From contig DMHI01000197.1 in assembly GCA_003449515.1 (NCBI GenBank), forward strand, positions 1 to 5,882: a stretch of DNA of 5,882 nt, written 5' to 3'. Every line of letters begins with the position of its first letter. The first letter of the stretch is position 1. The translations under genes and the position numbers were made by a program. Source of the stretch: Lysobacteraceae bacterium (lineage in GTDB: Bacteria; Pseudomonadota; Gammaproteobacteria; Xanthomonadales; Xanthomonadaceae). Below the pieces are notes generated by a model. The model worked only from the letters and a program-made list of their open reading frames with translations, did not search any database and was not told the DNA's origin. Shown in pieces: positions 1 to 5,420 of this stretch.

Positions 1-61
1 TGAAGGGCGATGCGCACGGAAGGCGGCATCGGACATCCGGCAGGAGCGCGTCACGCGCGTC

Positions 62-138
62 GAAGTCTCCCTACGGCGGCGTCACCCGCATCAGGTTCGA
101 AGGGTCTCTCTCAGCCCGCTGACGGGCACCCCTGCTTC
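62..138 (-). promoter_or_regulatory. TPP (thiamine pyrophosphate) riboswitch, THI-box aptamer
   Basis: Read on the minus strand, this stretch has the conserved THI-box blocks in the right order. GGGGTGCCC is at 132-124, CTGAGA at 114-109, ACCCTTCGAACCTGAT at 105-90 and GCCGTAGGGA at 77-68. The outer P1 stem can be closed by GAAG (138-135) with CTTC (65-62), and a P4-like stem forms from GCGG and CCGC around a short loop just after CCTGAT. The class binds thiamine pyrophosphate in mRNA leaders and shuts down thiamine biosynthesis or uptake genes when the cofactor is plentiful. The regulated gene must lie to the left, on the minus strand. Possible ATGs occur at 36-34 and 29-27, but neither has a clear Shine-Dalgarno sequence and too little coding sequence is visible to name the gene. 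No U-tract terminator follows within the window. That favours control of translation initiation or Rho-dependent termination, but the expression platform is not resolved. The pump operon ends upstream and is not the target. Confidence 0.93.
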
Positions 139-146
139 CGGTGCGC

Positions 147-175
147 ATTAAAGCGCGAAAGCGCGGGGCGCGCCA
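147..175 (-). promoter_or_regulatory. Candidate promoter for the TPP-riboswitch transcript
   Basis: On the minus strand, TTTAAT at 152-147 matches the sigma-70 -10 consensus at five of six positions. It would start transcription near 141-140, directly before the first paired base of the riboswitch at 138, which is the expected placement. The -35 region is poor: TGGCGC at 175-170 with a 17-base spacer matches only weakly. The same TTTAAT also follows a GCGC-TTTC-GCGC hairpin (164-153), so it could instead be the tail of a short terminator for the pump operon. Confidence 0.4.
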
Positions 176-189
176 TGACGGCCGCCCCG

Positions 190-211
190 CCAGCGAACCG
201 TCGTGCGCTGG
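190..211 (-). terminator. Weak inverted repeat downstream of the pump operon
   Basis: CCAGCG at 190-195 and CGCTGG at 206-211 form a perfect six-base-pair stem with a ten-base loop. It starts about 20 bases after the permease stop codon on the minus strand. There is no T tract after it, so it is not a classical intrinsic terminator. It could protect the 3' end of the message or assist termination. A second short hairpin (GCGC/GCGC, 164-153), followed by TTTAAT, is the other candidate end point for the operon. Confidence 0.25.
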
Positions 212-230
212 ATGCGGCTCCGCGCGGAAC

Positions 231-3200
231 TCAGTATCGCGGCGCCGGCTCGGGGGCCTTGATGCGGAACCACGCGGCGTACAGCGCCGGCAGGAACATC
301 AGGGTGAGCGCGGTGCCGACGATCAGGCCGCCCATGATCGCGACGGCCATCGGGCCGAAGAACACACTGCGCGACAGCGGAATCATCGCCAGTACCGCGG
401 TCAAGGCGGTCAGCACGATCGGCCGGAAGCGCCGCACCGTGGCGCCAACCACCGCATCGAACGGCGTCTGGCCGGCACCGATGTCGTGCTCGATCTGGTC
501 GACGAGGATCACCGAGTTGCGCATGATCATTCCCGACAGCGCGATGGTGCCGAGCATCGCCACGAAACCGAACGGCACCTGCGGGATCAGCATGAACCAC
601 ACCACGCCGATCATGCCGAGCGGCGCCGTGAGCAGCACGATCACGCTGCGCGAGAAGCACTTGAGCTGCAGCATCAGCAGCGTCACCACGACAAACAGGA
701 ACAGCGGCATGCCGGCCGCCACCGACTTGCCGCCCTTGGCCGATTCCTCGACCGCGCCGCCGGTTTCGAGCCGGTAGGCCGGCGGCAACGCGGCGCGGAT
801 CTCCTCCAGGGCGGGAAGAATCTGGTTCGTCACCGTCGGCGGCGTCACCTCGCCCGCGACATCGGCGCGGATCGTCACCGTCGGCAGGCGGTTGCGGTGC
901 CAGATGATGCCGGGCTCGAACCCGTGCTCGATCCGCGCGATCTGCGACAGCGGCACGCTCTTGCCGCTGGCCGTCGGCACCGCCAGCGAGCCCAGCAGCG
1001 ACAGCCGCGTGCGCTCCTCCTCGGGGCCGCGCAGCAGGATGCCGATCAGCTCGTTGCCCTCGCGGTACGTGCTCACCGCCGTGCCCGAGAGCGAGCCCTG
1101 CAGGAAGGCCGCCACCTGCGCCGAACTCACGCCGAGCGCGCGGGCGCGGTCCTGGTCGATCTCGAGGCGCACGACCTTGCTCGGTTCGTCCCAGTCGAGG
1201 TTGACGTTGCGGGTGTGCGGGTTGGCCAGCACCCTGGTCTTGACCTCGCGGGCGATGCGCAGCACCTCGTCGGGATGTTCGCCCGAGACCCGGAACTGCA
1301 CCGGGAAGCCCACCGGCGGCCCGTTCTCCAGCCGCGTGACCCGGCCTTGCAGATCGCTGAACTCGGTGTCGAGCACGCCCTGCAGCCAGGCCTTCACCTC
1401 CTCGCGGGTGTCGATATCCGGCGTGATCAGCACGAACTGCGCGAAGTTGGCCTGCGGCAGCTTCTGGTCCATCGGCAGGTAGAAGCGCGGCGATCCGGCG
1501 CCGACGTAGCCGACGAAACTCTCGACGCCCTCGTGGCCCTCCAGCCGGGCCTCGAGGCGCTTCGCCGCGGCCTCGGTCGCGGCCAGTGAACTGCCCTCGG
1601 CGAGTTCGAGATCGACCATCAGCTCCAGCCGCGTCGACGACGGGAAGAACTGCTGCGGCACGAAACGGAACATCGCCATCGACACCACGAAGGCCAGCAC
1701 CGTCACCACGATCACGGTCCGGCGATGGCGCACGCACCAGGCAACCAGTTCGCGGAAGCGCGCGTAGAACGGCGTGTCGTAGGGGTTGTCGTGATACCCG
1801 GTGTCCGGCTTGACCCAGGCGGCGAGCGTGGGCGGCAGTCGCCTCGCCAGCGCCTTGCGCACGGCACCGCTGAATCCGCCCCCGTGGCTGGCGAGCATCC
1901 GCTCGCGGTCGGGCAGCAGCTTGTCGCCCAGATAGGGAATGAACACCACGGCGACGATCCACGACAGCACCAGCGCCATCACCACGACCTGGAAGAGCGA
2001 GCGCGTGTACTCGCCGGTTGCCGAAGCCGCCGTGGCGATCGGCAGGAAGCCGGCGGCGGTGATCAGCGTGCCGGTGAGCATCGGGAACGCGGTGCTGCGG
2101 TAGGCGAAGGCCGCCGCTTCGAGCCGGCCGAGGCCCTCCTCCATCTTCACCTGCATCATCTCGATGGCGATGATGGCGTCGTCAACCAGCAGGCCGAGAG
2201 CGAGAATCAACGCGCCGAGCGAGATCTTGTGCAGGCCGATGCCGAAGAAGTGCATGCCGGCGAAGGTCGCCGCCAGCACCAGCGGGATCGACAGCGCGAC
2301 GACGAGCCCGGAGCGCCAGCCGAGACTCAGGAAGCTGACCAGCAGCACGATGGCGACCGCCTCGGCCAGCACCTTGATGAATTCCCCGACCGAGGCGCGT
2401 ACCGCCGCCGGCTGGTCGCTCACTTTATCCAGCGTCATGCCCGCCGGCAGGGTCTGCTGGATGCGCGCGAACTCGGCCTGCAGGCGCTCGCCGAGATCGA
2501 TGATGTCGCCGCCCTTGCGCATCGACACGCCGATGCCGATGGCATCACGGCCCATGAAGCGCATCCGCGGCGCGGCCGGATCGACGAAGCCGCGCTTCAC
2601 CTCGGCCACGTCCTGCAGACGGAAGGTGCGATCGCCGACGCGGATCGGAAACTGCCGCACCGCCTCGACCGAGTCGAAGGCACCGGACACGCGCAGCTTG
2701 ACTCGATCGGTCGGCGTCTCGAAGAAGCTCGCAGCGACCATCGCGTTCTGCTCGTCGATGGCCTGCTGCACGGCCTGCAAGGGGATGCCGAGCGTGGCGA
2801 GCTTGGTGTTGGACAGCTCGATCCAGATCCTCTCGTCCTGCAATCCGATCAGTTCGACCTTGGCGACGTCGGGCACGCGGTGCAGTTCGAGCTCGATGCG
2901 CTCGGCGTAGTCCTTCAGCGTGGCATAGTCGAGGCCGTCGGCCTGCAGCGCGTAGATGTTGCCGAAGGTGTCGCCGAACTCGTCGTTGAAGAACGGCCCG
3001 ATCACGCCGGCGGGCAGCGTGTGGCGGATGTCGCCGATCTTCTTGCGCGCCTGGTACCAGAGCTCGGGCAGCTCGGCGGAGCGCATCGAGTCCTTCGACA
3101 TGAACATCACCAGCGATTCGCCGGAGCGCGAGTACGAGCGGATGAACTCGTACTGCCCGGTTTCCATCAGCTCCTTCTCGATGCGGTCGGTGACCTGTGC

Positions 3201-3392
3201 CGCCACCTGCTCGGCGGTGGCGCCGGGCCACATCGTCTGCACGACCATGATCTTGAAGGTGAAGGGCGGGTCTTCCGACTGCCCGAGGCGCGCGTAGCTG
3301 AAGGCACCGACGATCGCCAGCACGACCATCGCGTAGACCACGAGGGCGCGGTTCTTCAGCGCCCACGCCGAGAGGTTGAAGGACGACGACAT
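231..3392 (-). CDS. RND-family efflux permease (HAE1/AcrB-like, TriC-like subgroup)
   Basis: This is the inner-membrane proton-driven pump subunit of a tripartite efflux system. It would capture substrates from the periplasm or outer leaflet and pass them to an outer-membrane channel. The protein is 1053 residues from the ATG at 3392, the usual length for the family. It has the duplicated RND plan. TM1 is near residues 15-35, followed by a large periplasmic domain. TM2-TM6 lie near 341-486, a cytoplasmic linker and TM7 near 559-578, a second periplasmic domain follows, and TM8-TM12 lie near 895-1041. The proton-relay Asp pair is present in TM4 (GLLVDDAII, Asp404-Asp405). The TM10 position usually held by Lys (AcrB Lys940) appears to be Arg958 in GMIMRNSVILVDQ. 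GLLVDDAIIAIEMM, YDTPFYARFRELV and the MRNS motif resemble TriC-type permeases; this is recalled family knowledge, not a search. The adaptor stop TAA is followed at once by GTG (3398), then CCG and ATG (3392). I chose the ATG because GTG leaves almost no room for a ribosome-binding site; GTG would add two residues. Substrates cannot be predicted. Confidence 0.96.
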   Translation of the reverse strand: MSSSFNLSAWALKNRALVVYAMVVLAIVGAFSYARLGQSEDPPFTFKIMVVQTMWPGATAEQVAAQVTDRIEKELMETGQYEFIRSYSRSGESLVMFMSKDSMRSAELPELWYQARKKIGDIRHTLPAGVIGPFFNDEFGDTFGNIYALQADGLDYATLKDYAERIELELHRVPDVAKVELIGLQDERIWIELSNTKLATLGIPLQAVQQAIDEQNAMVAASFFETPTDRVKLRVSGAFDSVEAVRQFPIRVGDRTFRLQDVAEVKRGFVDPAAPRMRFMGRDAIGIGVSMRKGGDIIDLGERLQAEFARIQQTLPAGMTLDKVSDQPAAVRASVGEFIKVLAEAVAIVLLVSFLSLGWRSGLVVALSIPLVLAATFAGMHFFGIGLHKISLGALILALGLLVDDAIIAIEMMQVKMEEGLGRLEAAAFAYRSTAFPMLTGTLITAAGFLPIATAASATGEYTRSLFQVVVMALVLSWIVAVVFIPYLGDKLLPDRERMLASHGGGFSGAVRKALARRLPPTLAAWVKPDTGYHDNPYDTPFYARFRELVAWCVRHRRTVIVVTVLAFVVSMAMFRFVPQQFFPSSTRLELMVDLELAEGSSLAATEAAAKRLEARLEGHEGVESFVGYVGAGSPRFYLPMDQKLPQANFAQFVLITPDIDTREEVKAWLQGVLDTEFSDLQGRVTRLENGPPVGFPVQFRVSGEHPDEVLRIAREVKTRVLANPHTRNVNLDWDEPSKVVRLEIDQDRARALGVSSAQVAAFLQGSLSGTAVSTYREGNELIGILLRGPEEERTRLSLLGSLAVPTASGKSVPLSQIARIEHGFEPGIIWHRNRLPTVTIRADVAGEVTPPTVTNQILPALEEIRAALPPAYRLETGGAVEESAKGGKSVAAGMPLFLFVVVTLLMLQLKCFSRSVIVLLTAPLGMIGVVWFMLIPQVPFGFVAMLGTIALSGMIMRNSVILVDQIEHDIGAGQTPFDAVVGATVRRFRPIVLTALTAVLAMIPLSRSVFFGPMAVAIMGGLIVGTALTLMFLPALYAAWFRIKAPEPAPRY

Positions 3393-3398
3393 CGGCAC

Positions 3399-4565
3399 TT
3401 ACCCGGCGCTGGCGGCGTCGGACCCGCTGCCCGCGGGCGCGACCTGGACCGGCCGGTTGCCGCGATCCACCGGCTTCACCGGCTCGTCCTCGCGCAGCAG
3501 GTGGACGCCGCTGATCACCACCCAGTCGTCGGCGGCGAGACCCGACAGCACCGGCACCTCGCTCTCGCCGAAGGGCCCGGTCTGCACCGGCACCGGCACG
3601 GCGCGGTCGCCACGCAGGACCCACACGGTCGGCCTGCCCGCGCGCTCGGTCAAGGCCGAGAGCGGCACCGACAGCGCGGCCACATCGGCGTTGGCGACAT
3701 AGGCGCGCGCACTCTGGCCCAACTCGACAGCCACGCCCTCCGGCAGCGTCAGGCTCACCCGCGCGGCGAAGGTGCGGGCCTGCGCGTCGGCCGCCGGCGC
3801 GATCTCGCGGATCACACCCGGCACGCGCCGCCCCGGCGCGGCCCAGAGTTCGACCAGCACCTCACGGCCCACGGCGAAACGGCCCACGTCCGACTCCGGC
3901 AGGGCGATCGCCAGCTCGCGCTCGCCGTCCTCGGCGAGGCCGAAGGCCATCTGCCCGGCGGCGACCACCTGCCCGGCCTCGATCCCGCGCAACGCGATCA
4001 CGCCAGCGGCGGGCGCGCGCAGCACACCGTAGGCGGCCTGGTTGCCGGCCACGTCGCGCTGGGCTTCGGCCTGCGCCACCCGCGAGTTGGCGGCGTCGAG
4101 CGCGCTCTGGCGCGCGTCGAGCAGCGAGCGGCTGACCAGTTGTCGTTCGAACAGCACCGCGACGCGCTCGAACTCGGCCGCGGCCAGCCGCGCATCGGCC
4201 TGCGCCGCCGTGAGCTGGGCCTTCGCGGCCTGGCGATTCAGCTCGAAATCCTGCGCATCGAGTTCGGCCAACGGCTGGCCCTCGACGACCCGATCACCGA
4301 CGTCGACGAGGCGCTTGGCCACCTTGCCGCCGACACGGAAGGCCAGCGGCGTCTCGTGGCGGGCACGCACTTCGCCGGCGAAGGCCTGCACCGCGCCGGC
4401 CGCCGGCGCCGGCTGCTGTACCAGCACCGGGCGCGCCGCTGGCGCGGCCTCGTCGCCGCTGCCGCAGGCGGCCAGCGGCAGCGCCAGTGCCAGCAGGGAC
4501 AACACGGCAAGTGCCCGCCGCGACCGGCAGAGCAGGGAAACGGCAGCGGTCGGGCCGGCGCGCAT
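3399..4565 (-). CDS. Periplasmic adaptor lipoprotein of an RND efflux pump (HlyD/AcrA-type membrane fusion protein)
   Basis: This is the adaptor that links the permease to a TolC-type outer-membrane channel. The 388-residue protein begins with a basic segment and a hydrophobic stretch, then a lipobox LAAC with Cys34, so it should be an inner-membrane-anchored lipoprotein. A first lipoyl half-motif lies at about 72-103 (FRVGGKVAKRLVDVGD). A helical hairpin at about 107-176 is rich in Ala, Gln, Glu and Arg, as expected of a coiled coil. The second lipoyl half lies at about 181-212 (LRAPAAGVIALRGIEAGQVV), followed by beta-barrel and membrane-proximal domains. Arg134, Leu138 and Ser145 have the spacing of the AcrA RLS motif, the hairpin-tip residues that meet TolC. 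The ATG at 4565 lacks a clear Shine-Dalgarno sequence, but no better in-frame start is visible. The gene is first in the operon; its stop codon abuts the permease start, implying co-transcription and translational coupling. The operon is probably repressed by the divergent TetR protein. Confidence 0.95.
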   Translation of the reverse strand: MRAGPTAAVSLLCRSRRALAVLSLLALALPLAACGSGDEAAPAARPVLVQQPAPAAGAVQAFAGEVRARHETPLAFRVGGKVAKRLVDVGDRVVEGQPLAELDAQDFELNRQAAKAQLTAAQADARLAAAEFERVAVLFERQLVSRSLLDARQSALDAANSRVAQAEAQRDVAGNQAAYGVLRAPAAGVIALRGIEAGQVVAAGQMAFGLAEDGERELAIALPESDVGRFAVGREVLVELWAAPGRRVPGVIREIAPAADAQARTFAARVSLTLPEGVAVELGQSARAYVANADVAALSVPLSALTERAGRPTVWVLRGDRAVPVPVQTGPFGESEVPVLSGLAADDWVVISGVHLLREDEPVKPVDRGNRPVQVAPAGSGSDAASAG

Positions 4566-4577
4566 GGGACACCACGA

Positions 4578-4604
4578 TTCATGAACTGGCCGGTATGGTA
4601 TATT
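4578..4604 (+). promoter_or_regulatory. Predicted promoter of the tetR-family gene
   Basis: TATATT at 4599-4604 matches the -10 consensus at five of six positions and sits in the only AT-rich patch of this region. The -35 is weak: TTCATG at 4578-4583, with a short 15-base spacer. A start near 4611 would leave a leader of about 17 bases. GAGAG at 4615-4619 could serve as a modest ribosome-binding site, eight bases before the ATG at 4628. The -10 overlaps the candidate operator and the opposing pump promoter, consistent with joint control and autorepression. Confidence 0.45.
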
Positions 4605-4624
4605 TCACGAACCCGAGAGTTCAA
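4597..4624 (-). promoter_or_regulatory. Predicted promoter of the adaptor-permease operon
   Basis: On the minus strand, TTGAAC (4624-4619) resembles a -35 box with four of six matches. TATACC (4602-4597) resembles a -10 box, also four of six, after a 16-base spacer. The overlapping TACCAT (4600-4595) is an alternative -10 with an 18-base spacer. Transcription would begin near 4590, about 25 bases before the adaptor ATG. The predicted -35 lies within the candidate TetR operator, so a bound repressor would block RNA polymerase. The assignment rests on consensus matching only. Confidence 0.4.
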
Positions 4625-4627
4625 TAA
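4604..4627. promoter_or_regulatory. Candidate operator for the TetR-family repressor
   Basis: TTCACGAAC (4604-4612) and GTTCAATAA (4619-4627) form an imperfect inverted repeat around a six-base centre. Its inner GAAC/GTTC arms are perfect. A further copy, TTCATGAAC (4578-4586), differs from TTCACGAAC at a single base and lies 26 bases away, centre to centre. TetR-family dimers usually bind such palindromes inside divergent promoters. This site would cover the -35 of the pump promoter and the region just before the regulator's start codon. Binding by this particular protein is inferred from position and symmetry. Confidence 0.5.
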
Positions 4628-5308
4628 ATGCCGCGTGACGAATCGCCCACCGTGAACGCCCCCGCCCGCCCCGCCGCCGGACGACCGAAAGACCCCGGCA
4701 AGCGCGCGGCACTGGTCGAGGCGGCCGGCACGCTGTTCTGCCGGCACGGCTTCGAGGCGGTCAGCCTCGATGCCATCGCCCAGGCGGCCGGCGTCTCCAA
4801 GCTGACGATCTACAGCCACTTCGGCGACAAGGAAGGCCTGTTCACCGCGGCGGTGGAGGCGCGCTGCGAGGCGCAACTGCCGCACGGCCTGTTCGAACTG
4901 CCGGCCAACCTGCCGGTGGCCGAGGCCCTGCGGCAGATCGGCCGCGGCTTCTGCGAGCTCGTCTACAGCGACGATGCGGTGCAACTGATGCGCACCATGG
5001 CGGCGCAGGCCGGGCATTCGACCCGGCTGGCGCGGCTCTATTTCGAGGCCGGCCCGCGGCGCGCGCTGCGGGAGATGGAGGGCTTTCTGACGCTGGCCCG
5101 CGAACGCGGCGAGCTGGGCGTCGACGATGTGCGCCTCGCCGCCGCGCAGTTCTTCGCCCTGCTGAATGGCGTGACGCACATGCGCCTGCTGATCGGGCTC
5201 GAACCGGCACCCGATGCCGCCGCGCGCGCCGCCCACGCCGATCGCTGCGTCGCCCTGTTCCTGCGCGCCCATCCCCCTCGGAGCCGGGGTGGACAAACCC
5301 GACCATGA
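4628..5308 (+). CDS. TetR/AcrR-family transcriptional regulator with AefR-like C-terminal domain
   Basis: This is a cytoplasmic DNA-binding repressor, 226 residues, slightly longer than typical for the family because of an N-terminal tail of about 20 residues rich in Pro and Ala. The TetR_N domain spans about residues 25-72. The helix-turn-helix is clear in SLDAIAQAAGVSKLTIYSHF (46-65), followed by the usual GDKEGLF. The C-terminal ligand and dimer domain resembles the AefR-like group, with YFEAGPRRAL near 138-147 and RGELGVDD near 160-167. It is transcribed away from the adaptor-permease operon across a 62-bp gap, the classic arrangement of a local pump repressor released by a ligand, often a pump substrate. 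The ligand cannot be read from sequence. The ATG at 4628 is preceded by a weak GAGAG; an in-frame GTG at 4652 would give a protein eight residues shorter and still keep the whole DNA-binding domain. Confidence 0.95.
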   Translation: MPRDESPTVNAPARPAAGRPKDPGKRAALVEAAGTLFCRHGFEAVSLDAIAQAAGVSKLTIYSHFGDKEGLFTAAVEARCEAQLPHGLFELPANLPVAEALRQIGRGFCELVYSDDAVQLMRTMAAQAGHSTRLARLYFEAGPRRALREMEGFLTLARERGELGVDDVRLAAAQFFALLNGVTHMRLLIGLEPAPDAAARAAHADRCVALFLRAHPPRSRGGQTRP

Positions 5309-5316
5309 CCGCGGTC

Positions 5317-5336
5317 GCGGTGACCTTCGTCACTGC
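5317..5336 (+). terminator. Hairpin after the tetR-family gene, possible terminator
   Basis: GCGGTGAC (5317-5324) and GTCACTGC (5329-5336) pair over eight positions, including one G-T wobble, around a CTTC loop. The hairpin starts nine bases after the regulator's stop codon. Right before it, GACCGCGGTC (5307-5316) is a perfect ten-base palindrome that overlaps the stop codon. No T tract follows, so intrinsic termination would be inefficient. The position suits a 3'-end structure separating the regulator from the next gene. Confidence 0.35.
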
Positions 5337-5388
5337 CAGGACCGCGCGGCTTGCGGCAGTGTGCGCATCGTCAGCGCGCCGCCCCCCT

Positions 5389-5394
5389 TACAAT
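5389..5394 (+). promoter_or_regulatory. Predicted -10 box for the PCMT-like gene
   Basis: TACAAT matches the sigma-70 -10 consensus at five of six positions. It lies 26 bases before the ATG at 5421, after a C-rich run. No good -35 is found at 16-18 bases upstream. Transcription would start near 5401. GAGAG at 5410-5414, six bases before the ATG, is the likely ribosome-binding site. This suggests the methyltransferase gene has its own promoter rather than depending on read-through from the regulator. Confidence 0.5.
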
Positions 5395-5420
5395 GGGCGA
5401 TTCCGAACCGAGAGCCCGCC

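Noticed and set aside
1..36. Possible first 12 codons of a minus-strand gene (ATG at 36-34) after the riboswitch
   Set aside because: Two ATGs in different frames compete, neither has a Shine-Dalgarno sequence, and 12 codons are too few to identify a protein. It is kept as a note to the riboswitch rather than called as a gene.
141..1589. 482-codon plus-strand frame opposite the end of the permease gene
   Set aside because: Its translation is an Arg/His/Gln-rich shadow, and it begins across the riboswitch promoter region with no ribosome-binding site.
148..1962. 604-codon minus-strand frame overlapping the permease
   Set aside because: It is an Arg- and Ala-rich out-of-frame reading of the permease gene, with no recognisable motif.
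4592..4601. Tandem GGTAT GGTAT in the divergent promoter
   Set aside because: Two five-base copies are easily explained by chance and by the promoter's TA-rich -10 sequence.
1725..4655. 976-codon open frame on the plus strand antisense to the permease and adaptor genes
   Set aside because: It lies opposite two well-recognised genes, and its translation is dominated by Arg, His, Gln, Gly and Asp with no domain or membrane pattern. Long antisense frames are a normal by-product of high-GC codon usage.
4238..5296. 352-codon minus-strand frame spanning the tetR-family gene, the divergent promoter and the start of the adaptor
   Set aside because: It runs antisense through the clear TetR gene and out of frame into the adaptor, ignoring the promoter region; its composition is shadow-like.
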